Shown here one piece after another: positions 47,461 to 60,800 of a stretch of 64,000 nt of DNA. Location of the stretch: positions 5,981,491 to 6,045,490 of the forward strand of contig CM063246.1 of NCBI GenBank assembly GCA_032158295.1, given 5' to 3'. The position numbers and the translations under genes were made by a program. The notes under the pieces are model-generated. The model did no database searches, had not been told where the DNA came from, and saw nothing but the letters and a program-made list of their open reading frames with translations. Origin of the DNA: Pycnopodia helianthoides. Its lineage: Eukaryota; Echinodermata; Asteroidea; Forcipulatida; Asteriidae. Each line of letters opens with the position of its first letter. The stretch's first letter is position 1.

Positions 47461-47645
47461 AGTTTTTTTGGTCTCAACGTGTCGACTAACTTGCTCTAGT
47501 CAGGAGACTGAAGAGTGTGAGACATGTTAGTCTATTTATAAGGGTTCAGAGGTTTCAGTGTAGAGTCAGTCACTGCTCCGATTGCTTCTTCTGAAGAGAA
47601 TAGCTTTGATAGCTAAGATGTCGTTTCGAGTTCTCATTTAGCAAA
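47461..47645. repeat. Probable Penelope-like terminal fragment
   Basis: GGTCTCAACGTGTCGACTAA, CAGGAGACTGAAGAG and a distal GATGTCGTTTCGAGTTCTC resemble the GGTCTCGACGTTTCGAAC and CTGAAGA motifs of the palindrome at 35220-35517. Assignment to Penelope-like elements is from memory of their ends. Confidence 0.35.
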
Positions 47646-47956
47646 GAAAACGTCTTTAAAATTTGCTTTATCTACTATCACATGTCCATATGTCTTCAAG
47701 CTGCATTGAGGTGAAAAGACTAAAGGTGTATTTCCAAATTCCCATTACCATTCAACACGTCTCTATGATTTGCTGTATTGGGTTGGAACAGGCTACGAAT
47801 ATTATAGAAATCACGTGCAGCAAATTGGAATAGAGTCCCTTTTTACGGTATAGTAAGTAGCTCGTCTTTCAGTGATTATTATAGGCCTTCTCACCACGCC
47901 ATGCCGAACAACATTGTCTGCCACACATGCGTACAGACACTATTAATATAATTATT

Positions 47957-48246
47957 GTGGACACTGCAGGAGTGCTGTGCACTGTTTGGTTTGGGTATAT
48001 ACATACAATTTTACCCAACCTAAAAATGTTGCAGTAGTATTGCGTCCAGGCATGTTGAGTAGAACAACAATGTGGGCTTTCCGCATGTGTTTTCTAGTGT
48101 CCATTTTATTTAATATTTTCTGTTAAAAACATGATGGAGTTAACCCCACAATGTCAAAACACCCAACAAGTACAGTTCCTACCTAAAAGATTATCCCACA
48201 ATGTCTATTTTGTATATACAAGCACACCATATCTCAAAAATGACTT
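47957..48246. mobile_element. Short non-autonomous relative of inverted-repeat element 1
   Basis: Positions 47957-48045 (GTGGACACTG, GCACTGTTTGGTTTGGG, TTTTACCCAA, GTCCAGGCAT) match the inner side of the right end of element 1 at 13690-13790 in inverse orientation. The other end, 48225-48246, is the complement of TTTTTGAGATATGGTG, the tip of element 1. There is no coding sequence between them, so this looks like an internally deleted copy or MITE of the same family. Confidence 0.6.
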
Positions 48247-49086
48247 AAAAACTACTTCGCAGCACACGTGAAATGTATTAGTAGAGTAGTCCATTGACAG
48301 ACTTCGCTACCACTGCAGTGCGCCGTTTCTATACATCTCGTCACTATTCACATTAGGATGTCGCTGGTTTGCTCCAAAAGATTACTGTTTACATCTGAAA
48401 ATGCAAGTAGGCCTATGCGTGTCAAATTGGAAGTAATTTGACGCGATCCACTGCAAATGAGTCATGTTTTTACATGGTCACCGTAAACTGCATACAGTGA
48501 GATACGGCCCAAGATTCAAGAATAATAGAGGGGACCAGTTGCTCTATTGACTTGATGCGTCTTTTGATGGCGCGATCTGCGAGTGGAAAATGGCCCGGCG
48601 AAATCGTACGCCACTGGGACTGATGTTGGTCTTTTGACCTCTTGCATAACACGCGCCTATCCTGTCCGCCATTTTGGGAGTCAGGATGTACACAAAGGAA
48701 TTGGTAGATGCACCTTGTGCGAAGATGCGTTCCTCGTTGGGCAAAGGGTCGGAGGAGTTGTACACTAGACTGACGTACAAACGCGTATACGTCACCCCAC
48801 CACCAGCCCCATTGAGAAATTTGCGCGGTTCCTCATTTTGCAAACCTGTAGTGTTAGTGCGCATGCGTGATGTGCATTTTACATATTATTTCATTGGGAG
48901 TTTATTTTAAGCTCGGCAACATGGAAACGCGATGATCACTCTAAGCCTCCGTACCTGCAGCCAGATTGAAAAATATTCAGAGCTTTTAGAGGTAGTTTAT
49001 TAAGCAGTCAGCGGGCACTAGGTTGCCTCACACTTTAGAGTAATTGATTGTAGGAGTCCATTTGTTTCCGAGTACACGGCTATGGC

Positions 49087-49690
49087 GGTAGTATTTTAAG
49101 TGTATGCATTACTGAAAACGTAATGCCAATGCGCCGTATTTTGACCGCGTGAGGGCGCTCTCAAAAACATTTTTATCACTTCCGGGGGTATAACTTATCG
49201 TCTGCTCATCTACCTGTGTACAGTTTAGCATCGGCGTTCTGTCACTTCTGTGCACAGGAGAGTTTAGTCAGTGCTTCTAGAATCTAAGGTAATAATGGCT
49301 CCTTTAAGGGTCTTATTTTCCGTGATGGATATGACGTCTAGGAGTGATGTGTTTTTGTTTGCGGAGAACAGTTGTTTCTATAAGTATACAGAGGAAAGGA
49401 TGAGCCAGGCTTAACTGCCAGTTCTGATATTTTTTAAGATTATATGCAGGGCTCTTTATTTTTTAAAGGAGCCGTTATTAATCCACCTTAGATTCTAGAA
49501 GCACTGACTAAACTCTCTCGCGCACAGAAGTGACAGAACGCCGATGTTAGTAAAACTGTACACAGCTACCTGAGCAGACGATAATCGCTTAAGTTATACC
49601 CCCGGAAGTGATACAATTATTTTTGAGAGCGCCCTCACGCGGTCAAAAATACGGCGCATTGTTTGTCGTAATACTTGACTCTTACTAAAC
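49087..49690. mobile_element. MITE with long terminal inverted repeats
   Basis: Arms of about 220 bp: AATGCGCCGTATTTTGACCG, CGCGTGAGGGCGCTCTCAAA, ACTTCCGGGGGTATAACTTA and TTCTAGAATCTAAGG on the left have complements at 49480-49665. The loop is about 120 bp with no coding capacity. Confidence 0.8.
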
Positions 49691-51616
49691 CACTCACAAG
49701 GGGACACACTTTAGGACAATTCGCACAAGTAACAACAACACTTCAATGTCATTACTCGATTAGATTCAATGTGTAGAGATAAAGTGGCAAGGTCCAAAAG
49801 TTTGAATCGTGAATCTTTCAAAGGACACTCATCTCCCCAAAACAATTGATTACACAAACAAAAAACTGTATCCAAAAAAATAAATACGATAGCAACATCA
49901 AACCATTACAATTTGTATCTTGACAAAATTCACCTAGACTCTCAAAAATTCAAACTAAGGTAAACTACCACGTCTGAAAATTACTTGAAAAATAACCACA
50001 ACTCTTACCTGTGTGGTTTAAACACTGTAATTACGCCTATTTATGTTCATTTGTAGCTAGCCTGAAGGCACTATAATACTCAAAACTCGAATCTAATATT
50101 CATTACGCCAACTTATATAAAGTAGTTCTACAGCAGCGATTTGAAAGAGTCTCGAAAGATACAAAGGGAGATTAAGTTAGATACATGTTGATTGCAGTGT
50201 ATACTTGTACTAGACGTAATTATAGAGTCGTGTCATCGCTTGTGTAATCTATGTTTTAATTACAAATGACGGTATAAATATACATTCCATTTAAAAAGAC
50301 TGTAGTTAAATAAGTTTCGTTGAGTTATATGACGTCACGTTATACGTCAGTGTAAGAATTGACATGGATGTTTGAAAATTGATTGTTCTCATCAAACGTG
50401 TTTCCAATAACCTAAAAGTTCAATAGGAAAAGTGCAAACTGTCTCGGTTTTTCCCCTCTTCTTGTTGTTTCTATCCAATTGCCAACTGCCTTATTAACCA
50501 TTTGGCAAGAGTAGCATCTTACAGTTTATTTACATTTTATATATTCATGTTTTATTCTAACTCGGTGCACATAGATTTGATAAACGTTCGCACGGAACAA
50601 TTTGCAGCACTTTATCTATTGTTAAAATAACTAAACCAAAACACTCTTAATCATTATGATAATTATGAATTTAAATTCAGTATAGCCGTATGCAAATTAT
50701 TTCTTTAACTATATCATATATTTTCAAAAATAAATCAATCAATCAGTTAGCCAATCAATCAATTATTCAATTTAATCAATCAATTCGTGAACCAACAAAT
50801 AATTGTTCAATTCAGTCAATCAATCAATCAATTGTAGATTTAAAGGGCGCCTACCAAACGGTTATTGCTCAAAGCGCCGCACACTACATTGATAATTTTT
50901 TTCTGAATAGAAGTTTATTTTTACATGTTTTGCAGTAATAGTTTGACGTGTAGTTCCTGTTTGTAATACTTTGATGAACCGTACATAATGTGCAAGTGTG
51001 AATACATCATAATTAAAACTGTCAAACAATGTGGTCAAATGATTTAATACTTTTGCTAATTACTGATCTAATACTTTTGTTTTACATTATATTAAATTAC
51101 GAAAAATACACCATAGGAAATCTTCCATCATGAGTTGCATTTCTTTTTCTGTAAACACCCTCAACTCATTGAAGGTATTATACAGAGTTGGTAGGGATAA
51201 CAAATTAGGTCCAGACAGTGTTTGTGTTTTGTGTTATCAACCATAAACATGAAATAACAAACTTGTGAATTTGGGCTTAATCCGTTGTGTGAGTCGGGAG
51301 AAAATAGTGAAAAACATGTACAATTTTCTGCACGTTATTACGTTGTCCTTAATTTTAGTTGTAACAAACGAAATCAGCTGTAGTTATTGGTGTTTTGTAT
51401 ATATTTGTTGAATTATGACTTGATTTCAGAGGGAAATATTTCACAAGAAAAAAGCTCCCAGTATGGACCCAACATTCAGTAAGCTTTCAGACTAAAGCTA
51501 AACAATAATGTTTGTTGTCGTTACGAATCCTGTATAATTCCACTAAGGACGTTTGGTTTGAAAATGTTGTTCGTTACTATAACCGATCAACATAATACAT
51601 GTCAAAAGCTACGTAC

Positions 51617-51859
51617 ATGGATTGGTTGTAGCCTCTTCAATTGTAACCTCAGCAAGATTAAGCACACCCTGTATAACATCAGGGCTTGTGATTTTGACGT
51701 CAATACTTACAAACCTGGCCACAACAGGTGGATCGCAGACAAACACAACCACAGCTCTCTGCTGAGCTTGTACCTCTGTCGCTGGTAAACCGCACTGCTG
51801 GTTCTCGGAGTACACAGAGCTCTCACCAGCACGTGCAGTTGCTGCAATAAATCTTCTTC
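51617..51859 (-). CDS. Fucolectin-type domain, exon 3 of 3
   Basis: A 243-nt exon, phase 1 on both sides, acceptor TGTTTAG and donor GTACGT. It reads RRFIAATARAG, then ENQQCGLPATEVQAQ, then VVFVCDPPVVARFVSIDVKI, then VLNLAEVTI. C.PP..ARFVS.D and a final L.L.EV are the closing strands of the fucolectin fold. The usual end is LCEVEV; here the cysteine is replaced by alanine (LAEV). No further downstream exon was recognised between 45700 and 51600. Confidence 0.8.
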
Positions 51860-54800
51860 CTAAACACGACAGTCACAAAAGTAGCCACACCGATAATTGT
51901 ATAAACCGTAGTAAATAGAAGCTGCATTTCTTGCGTACGGAGTCACGCCAAACATCGAACATCGAAGTTTAAACAAATAAGCTATTAACATTCGAATAAT
52001 GATTACGATTAGAACAAGATATAAACGTTATTCGTTATCGCCGTCAGCCTTGATATAGTTTTGGCAAGCATGATAGTTTGCCTTTCCCACTTCGGAATAA
52101 GTGAACAAAAGTGCAACACATTCTAAACTTAAATTTTATTTCATAAAACCTTTGAACGACCATCTGAGGCTTGACAGTTCAAACATTAAAAGGAAGTTGC
52201 AATCTATGAACCAAAACCTATTTTAGTTCTACAAATCCACTTAAACAAATACTCATTTTGAATTTGAAAGATTTAATATGTCAAAAGTAAATGTGATGTG
52301 CGAACCATGTATGTTTTAAACCGCAATCGCATAAAATGATATAAAACTAATACAGTAATAATAATGAACCATTCATGTATAGCGCATATCACATTCACAG
52401 AGAAGTTTGTATATGCTTTAAGATGAACAAAAGAGAAGATATAGTACCAAAAAAAAAAAAAAAAAAAATAGAAACAAGAAAGTACATGAAGTAAAATTTA
52501 GTTGACACAGTAAGAAATACAGAAGGCTAATGCAAAAATAAATATGTTTTTAGCTTTGTCTTAAATGAATTTACTGTTCGTACTTGTTTTATGTTGTCAA
52601 GAAGACTGTTCCATAGTTCTGCTACTGCTACTGCAAAAGCTCTGGCCCCATAACATCTATAGTGAAAGTCGAGAGACATGCTAATTCCATAATTCTGCTA
52701 CTGCTACTGCAAAAGCTCTGGCACCATAAAATCTAGTGAAAGTCGAGGGACATACTAAGAGAGAGTTGGAATTTGAGTGGAGATTTCGAAATGAACGATA
52801 TTTTTGGATGAGGTCTTGGAGGTGTTTAGGGCCTAAACCTTACCAACATAAGAAAGTTAACGAAAGTATATTTACTGAATACGATATTTTATCAGAAGCC
52901 AGTGTATTTCACGCAAAATAGGTGAAACGTGGTCACGCTTTTGAGCACGTGTGACCAATCTCGCAGCCGAGTTTTGGATTCTCAATTGTGGGTGAATTGT
53001 GCTGATGATTATGCCATATCGTGGCAATATTATTTAATTAATAATTGATGAAATATATAATTAGCTGTTGCAAACTGCTAACCAACCCAAAAAAGACGTA
53101 CGGTATAAATGCCAAAAATAGTTCATGGCCTGACGTTTCGAAACTAATTGACAACACAACACACGTAAACAGGTATACCGGTGTAACAAAATTCAGTGAA
53201 GTGGAAAGAGATGAAAAGGGAGAGAGAAGCAGAAAGCACACAGAAATAGCATGGGATAAACATTGAAGAAGGTATGGGGGTGTAGAGGGAAGTGCTGTTT
53301 TAACCACAAGAGGTTGGAAACACAAACCAATATGTTAAATACCAATAAGTGAAGACCTTCAACAAACAACGCTGTATGTTTGTTGATTCCTTCTTTAAAA
53401 CGGGTCACATAATTTGAAGAACGAAAACAATTATAAGTAGACAATATATAAATTGTTTGTTTTTTTCAAGGACAGACACGAGGCTGTTGCGATACCTAGC
53501 GATGTCTTAACAACCAAATTAGTTTCTCTTTCTAAGTTTGGTAATCATCTACATTATGGATTTCCATTTGACACGGCTTGCTAATGTTGAGTAAGATTGG
53601 GTTTAATTTGAAGTTTTTAATAAGAGGGCGTCGCGCACAGAAGACTTAGCTTCAGGCTTCGATAAGGCAAAGGGCTGATTTGACTTTAAGTGTGCCTAAA
53701 AAGCTAAGCCCGAGATCTTCATTCTAATACTGACCCTAAAACTAATTTTAAAACTTACCCTGAGCCTGATCTTAAATCGTACATTTATTCTAACTTAGCC
53801 ATGTTCTATATGACCCTAATTTGTACCCTCACCCCACCGGTTCAAACTTCCTGTTTGGACCGGAAGAAAGGTGAATTTGAGATGTTTTTGAATAAAGTGT
53901 TTAATGTGCCATAAGCTACAAGACGGCACAAAGACGGCACAAAACGTGTTTGTTATAAGCTACAATATGGAAATAAAGAAGAGCCTTCACCTTTGATGGG
54001 CCCTTATTTGACTTGAAGTCCATTAAGCAACAAAACTGTTTCGAAGACAAAATCTTATGTCGAGGACACTGAACATTATTTCGATGGATTGATTCTTTTA
54101 TTTTTGTTTACAATTATATTTGAATTTCCTGAATTGGTCATGTTTTTGAACAAAATTTCAAATTTGTCACATATTACAAGACTGCACAAAGAATATGACT
54201 TTTTGACAAGTGGTTCCGGAGATATGATTTTTTTTAGAGCTTCCTGTTTAGATCGGAAGTAACGGCTAGAGTGGGATCACGATTGTCCATTCGAGAAAAT
54301 GTTTTATTTTACATGGCATACAATTTTGGCTACTTGTGTTCGCGTAAAAAAGACTTGTGTCCGGGTACATATCGAATAATTTGCATACAATTATTCTGGG
54401 TTGATAATTTAAAAAAAAATTGTACACATGCTGTTTTGTAAAAAATTAGTTCATTGATGCCAAAGCGGGAAAAAATCATTATTATATTGGGGGAAAAAAC
54501 AAAGTAAAATCATTGTTTTTGCTAAACTGGTCTGTATAGTAGACCAGCCAACTTTGAAAAAGTTCTCTAGAAAAAAAACCGGCATAGTTTGTTAATGGCT
54601 GGCATCCATTCTAGATCTATTGTTCATAGTAAGGGGAAGACGATTAGGTGGATGCCACCCTCAATTTTGAATTTTAAGGTATTTTTGAGGTCAAAGAGGT
54701 CAAAAAATGTCAAATTGGGGATTTTAGGATTTCACACCAAATTTGACCACAAGTGGTGGCTCTATCTATAAAATGTATTTTTATCATCATATTGACATAC

Positions 54801-57800
54801 CAAGCCTGTAAAACTAAGAGTTAATCTTGTATCTTGTACACAAATGTCTAGTAAAATGGAAACTAAAACAGTGATTTTCTCAAAAAGTGCATATATTGAG
54901 TATACCAAATAAGTTTGCACTTCCTATCTCAAAGTTGTTTCAAACAACTTTTTTTTCTGAAGGTAATTTATTTTAGTTTCACACCTTTTTGTTTTGTGTA
55001 ATGAGACAAGAAGGTATGTTCTTCACGCAGTACATTTGAATGCATACACTAGTGTGTTTACAGCTTGACATGGTGCTCAAAAACTGTATGTCTGATATCA
55101 AAGTTGTTTGTACTCCAATCTTTCCAAATGAACATTTTCAGACTCCTACACAGTTATCAAACTCAAAGGACAATGATGAATTAAAATGTTGAACATTTTT
55201 TCAATAAACAGTTTACTTATCCCATGTTATAGCTGTTTCATACACCATGGGGTATCGTGCAGTTAAACATTTTAGGCCTTTAAAGGGAATATTAACAATT
55301 GACTACACAACGTGTATCATATAGTTAAATGTAATTAAACAACTTAAATCTACTAACTCTAACAGATGTGAGAATTCTTTCATCAAAGAAACTGAGGTAT
55401 GGTGTCTTCAGATTTAGCCATGCACATTTGTAGAGGGTGTTCAGTATAGCACTCTGATCAAAAGAATGGATTTGTATTTGGCAATGTGGCCCTTGATGTC
55501 TGTGCTAATCGGACACTCAAAGGTGACTGGTATGGGCAGTTGCTAGGCAACAGAAGTACTCAGGTTGTCCAGTTTATGTAAGAGAAGTGGTCTCTGAGTG
55601 CCTGGATACTAACTCTTAAGCTGGCTTTAAATCATGGCAAGCCACATATGTTACAACATATAGCTTAATGATAACGCGGCCTTACAAATTGGTAAAATTT
55701 CACTACTCCAAAAGATTAAAAAATTGCGAAACTATCCAATTATTTTTTTTTGTATTTTGTTAGTTTGCGGCAAAGGTCAATCAGGTATGATCAAAATCTT
55801 TTGTTGACAGTGGCCAGCCTTATATATGTGTTACATATCTACAGTCCCTTACTAATAAGGGAGTAAGGAAATATCACTGATATAAAGCTCATTCTACTAG
55901 GCTTCAGATCTGTTTGCTTATTTTGCTTATTTTGATTGTAGCTAAAAGATCATTCATTATGAACTTACAAAAAAAAGTTGAAAACTTGTATCGGAAATAT
56001 TGTTCTCTTAATTAAAAAAAAAAATAGCAAATATTATATTACCACAGCAGTCAGTCCTCAAGGTAACAGTGACTGTACCCAAGCAGTATTTATCAACCAG
56101 GTCAACCTTCCACCAAGGATGCGGATCGTCAATTTCTGGGGGGGGGGGAATAAACCAAAAACTTGCAGAATCGTTCACTGAGAAACTGTTTAAAGATGTG
56201 TTTTCATTTACTATTATTTCATATTCGAAAATAATTTGGTTTCCAGGCGGTAATCCCTTTTGTCCCTGCACCGCCCAAGTTTGCAGGGATAAAAATCGTT
56301 TTCAAGACTATTGCAGTAATTTACTAGAATCGTGATTCAAAATATTTTAACAGATACCCAAGGCTTAATATTACCGTACATTTTGTTGTCCTTGTCGTTA
56401 GTATTGTCATTGGTTATAACACATCAATATCGGTGGTGATTAGTCCCAAGGGAACAATTAGAGCCCCCGTTAACGTATACCGCCAATTAGTAGGGTGGTT
56501 ATTTTCTTCAGGTTACTTTTCATCAGGTACGAGAAAAAGTACAAAGACATTACAGAGAACTATAAAATAATAAGTATGTAATTCTGATTCTGAGGTTTTT
56601 TTGTTTTGTTTTTCTTCTTTTTTGTTTATGTTACTATCACTGAAATGGAGCTAAGTTAAGCTATAACTATAACTGTTTTTGCATTGTGTTGTAAAAAAAT
56701 AAAAAAAAATGCAAGTTAAAGGGTATCAAAACTGTGAAATTGATTTTTTGAAAATTATCCGCTCTGTTTTGTAAGATGAATCAAATTAGTCAGGTAGCTT
56801 AGTGTGAAATTTGAAGGTTACCGTTACTCGGCGGATAAAAGCACCAAATTTGGCATGAGGCTCCCTTAGGGCCGACTAAATAAGATTAGCCTAGCAGCCC
56901 CCCGGAATTTTTTATTTTTTTTAATGTAAAACACACAAATTCAAAATGGCCGACATTTATGACAAAATATCACTTTTTCCGAGTCCTGGGAGTCCTAAGA
57001 AGCTGAGGTTGGTTGCAAAATTTGTGACTTTTAGGTAGTTGGACAATAAAATTGCACCATCAACATTTTCAAATATCATAAATACCATCGTTGTTCAACT
57101 TCTAATCAAAATCCACCCTCTTCGGAGGCGGAGTCATGAATTTTAATAGGAAGGGGGAGTTCAGGCCTGTCAGTTTTGTGTTTCACGTACTCATAACATT
57201 CACCATAATAGGTGATGCAGGGAGGTTGATCCCGCCCCCAATCTGTGTCTGCTCTTCTGGTTGGAAGTCAAGATTAATCACGCAACAATGTAAACAAACA
57301 TTTGTGAATCTCAATTTAGCTTGATAAAACTCATCAATTAGGCAAATAAACATCAAGGCTTTATTTGTGGGCCACCAAAGAGTTTTAAGCTTTTCTGACT
57401 ATCTCATACCGCGAAGACTTTCACAATGTTCTCATTTTTGAAGTATGAGGGATTGTTAAGTTTTGTCTATTAAAAAATATCATTCAATTTACAACGTTCT
57501 GTGATGTGATGTACATAAGTACTAACAAAGTGGTGAGCAGTCCAGATATGATTTGCTTTGCCGCATTTGCAGTTGTAGCAGTCTCCTTTTCATAAACATC
57601 TGACAAGTTCACGACACGCTCTAAAGATCTCTGGAATTGTTATCCATGAGCTAGTATGGCTCTGGTACTTTGGTCAAGAGAAAGTCCTTTTGAGAAGTAA
57701 GGAACCACTGGCTGTGTCTGTGTGCAGGTCACCAGATTCCTGCTGATACACTGCCCGTTGGACATGCTAGACTAGTGCATTCTTGGTGATAGGTTGCTAG

Positions 57801-60800
57801 AGTTCCCTTCTTGTCTCATTGACAGAGCTCAAAGGACTGGTTTTGTCATAAAGGATAGCAGTCAGTCTCTTGAGCTTCATGAAGAGTTGTCGTCAAGATC
57901 CAGCATATGGAAAGGATGATATAGCCAGATACACAAATACATGTATCTATTTGATGTCATTAGGCCTGCCAGGCTTGCCAAATTGCTTGCCATTGCCAGA
58001 GGTTGTTTGACAACCTGAAAATGCGTGGAACATGCGTGGTGCTTGTGATTGTTACTGCAATGGGCTTGAGTACAGTGTAGATGGCGTTGGTGTGATTATG
58101 GAACGTGCCAGCACTGATTACCACAGCGTCTGTGTCCAAAGTACGCACATGGATAATCTTTCCCCCGTGTTTCAGAGCATGAAGCACATGAACCACAACC
58201 CAGGTGTCCACCTCCTCACAGTTGCAGTTTTGCATGAGAATGTTGGTACCAATGGATGCCAAAGATTGCACGGAAGTGACATATTTTATAGGCCTACAGC
58301 TTTAGTGTCCTTGGCGTCCTCATAGGATCAACTGAGAGTGAGATAAGAGTGAGGAGAGCTTTGGCATGGAAGGCCCTTCATGTCATGAGGCGAGTTTGGA
58401 GGGCTGGTCTCAACGATGACATCAAGAGACGTCTGTTTGTTGCTACAGTTGAGTCTGTACTTCTGTATGGAGCCGAGACATGGACTCTGACAGCCAATCA
58501 AGAAAGAGCACTAGACGGCGTCTATACAAGAATGCTTCGGATGGCCCTTGATGTACACTGGGAAGACCATATGCCCAACTACCAGCTCTACGATTCCCTA
58601 GCAAGAGTATCTGTCAAGGTCAGGGAACGAAGGATGAGGCTGGTTTGCCACTGTGTCCACCATCCAGAGCTAGCTGTGAGCCCCCTGGTTCTTTGGGAAC
58701 CCATCGATGGAAACAGGAGCAAGGGCAGGAGGAGACTAACTTTTATAGATCAGCTGAAGAGGGACGCAACACAACAAGAAACAACTGAGCTTAGGACGCT
58801 GATGCTGGACCGGGATGCGTGGAAGACGACCATCAGAGTTTCCCGAGAAGGCGTCGGCTGAAGACAACCTCTCGCTCAGCTACTACAGCTTTGGTTGGCG
58901 GCAAGTTGAGTTCTACAATGTTGGATGTTAAAAAGGTAAAAAGCTCCGAGTTGAATGTGAGACACGGAGGAGGTTCATCAAATGTCCTGCTAGTTTGGTC
59001 TCAAGCCAACACTTTCCTGTACACATCGTTGCCTCTCTTTTCCCACGTAGACTCCTTCTGGGATGTATGTGTCTCACACATCATCCAACCTTGTGGCATC
59101 ATGTAGCTGCTTCTCAAGGTAAGGGATGACATACTCATGGAAGGTGCAGACACTGGTAGTGGGCGGGCAGTGCACGATGACGGCACCATCCAGGACTTTG
59201 CAGTCATAGATTAAAGGTGGCTCTGATTGCGCAAGTTACTCAAGACACTTCAACAGGTCAGACTTCAAGCTTGGGAATAAATGAATTAGCGTGTCAAACT
59301 CTGAAGGGAATGATGGAAGGACTGTATCATTTTCATGTGCAAAAAACTCTGCCAAGTCACTATCCTGGATCTGCATAGATGTGTACAGCTGGCCAAGGAG
59401 TGCCACATTATTCGGAAGCACTTTGATCTTCTTCAGAGTTGCTTAGATTTTAGCCGATGTAGGTTTGCTAGTAAATAGTGTGAGAGAAATCTATTTGGTT
59501 GGGTCATGGATAGAGTGGCTGTGCACATCAAGCACATTCTTGAGAAAGTTCTTGTACTGTTTCCTGGCTGTATTCTACAAGGTGTGCAATAAGGCTGTCC
59601 ACTGATTCATCCGCGCTGTTGCACCTGTCGAACCTGGAAGGACTTCCGTGTTGAGAGACCAACTCATGAGCTTGATCAATGGGATCGCAGAGAATTTGTT
59701 AAAAACTCACCCTTGAGTTACAGTTCACATGATCAGAGGCAAAAGACAGCAGTGTGAGTTCTTCCAAGACTTCAAGATACTAAGGGAAATTTCTCTCTGA
59801 GCAGTGATGACGATGAGGATGAGGGTTGTATAGCTTGTGATCAGGACCCAGTACATATTGAAAGTAGGACTTCTCTTCTGCCTCTTCATCCAAGATGTGG
59901 CAAATTCTTCATCGTTGGGGCCCTCGCTGAGAATGAAAGACTCCCTCTGCAGATTGTGCGGGGTCAATAGAGTGATTTGGTGTGCTTGCCTAGTTCGAGT
60001 TAGCTGTGCTGTCTTCAGGTAAGAGTCAGTTGTGCCAGATGCTACCTCTGCCTCTTTGAGGGCTATAGTCCAGCCAGAACCTTTTCACCAATGAGTCTCT
60101 GGCCATTTCCACTGTACAAACTTTGCCATGGCAACCACAGGCAGTTCAAATGTAGTAGACTTGGATTTTTCCTGGATACAGAAATCCAACATCTTGTCTC
60201 TCAACATCCATTCCATGCTTGATCATAGCAGAAGTGGGTGACTTCTCATAGAACAGGAAGGAGTGCACATTGGCTGGAGGGTGTCCTGCGGGAGATTAAT
60301 TTGAGGCATGATAGGCAGCCCGTGAAATGGTATATCCATCGTTGAGTTATGTTGTCTCTAGAAGTGGCAGTGAATGCTCTACCCAGCTGTGTTCCCCTGC
60401 TTTAGCTTCATCTAAGCACCTCTCTCCTGGAAACACATCACACTCTGGCACCACAACAACAGTTGTTTTCAAAGCTATGGCTAGTACATGGGCAAAGCTG
60501 TCAGAAAGAATGTGCTTTTCCTTTCCAGAAGGTGGTATCATAATACATGGTCTGCTCTCACCAGGCCTAGACGCCACTTAACAATCCCAGATACGTCGAA
60601 AAAAGAGAGAACTGTGAAAGTATACACTCTGCAATATAATTCAACTCCATGCATGATGGTCTACAATCCCGGCCAAAATGCTCGGGCTACGTGACAACAA
60701 ACATACCCTCCACCATTCCCCCGCTCCATGTTGTTAGGAGCGCAGACCGCGCAATGAGAGCCAACATTAATTGGTGACCCAACAAGACATAGCCGGGATT

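Larger units (their letters stand above)
45671..51616. other. Region between the two convergent genes
   Basis: Contains a 75-bp tandem duplication (45719-45868), a SINE head (46370-46440), an AATAAA at about 46592 that could serve the receptor transcript, an unassigned open stretch at 47070-47306, a probable retroelement fragment (47461-47645), the element-1 relative (47957-48246), a CpG-rich patch (48540-48860), a MITE (49087-49690), a TCAA-rich tract (50730-50835), and at 51190-51460 sequence resembling part of the MITE at 34391. No exon of either gene was recognised. Confidence 0.5.

Noticed and set aside
47070..47461. Plus-strand open frames that might be a receptor tail exon
   Set aside because: No homology, no acceptor in the required phase from 44507 that avoids early stops, and nearby sequence looks like a retroelement.
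48544..48864. A 106-residue minus-strand open frame
   Set aside because: The sequence is a CpG-rich patch resembling dispersed repeats, with no domain, no neighbouring exon and no start context.
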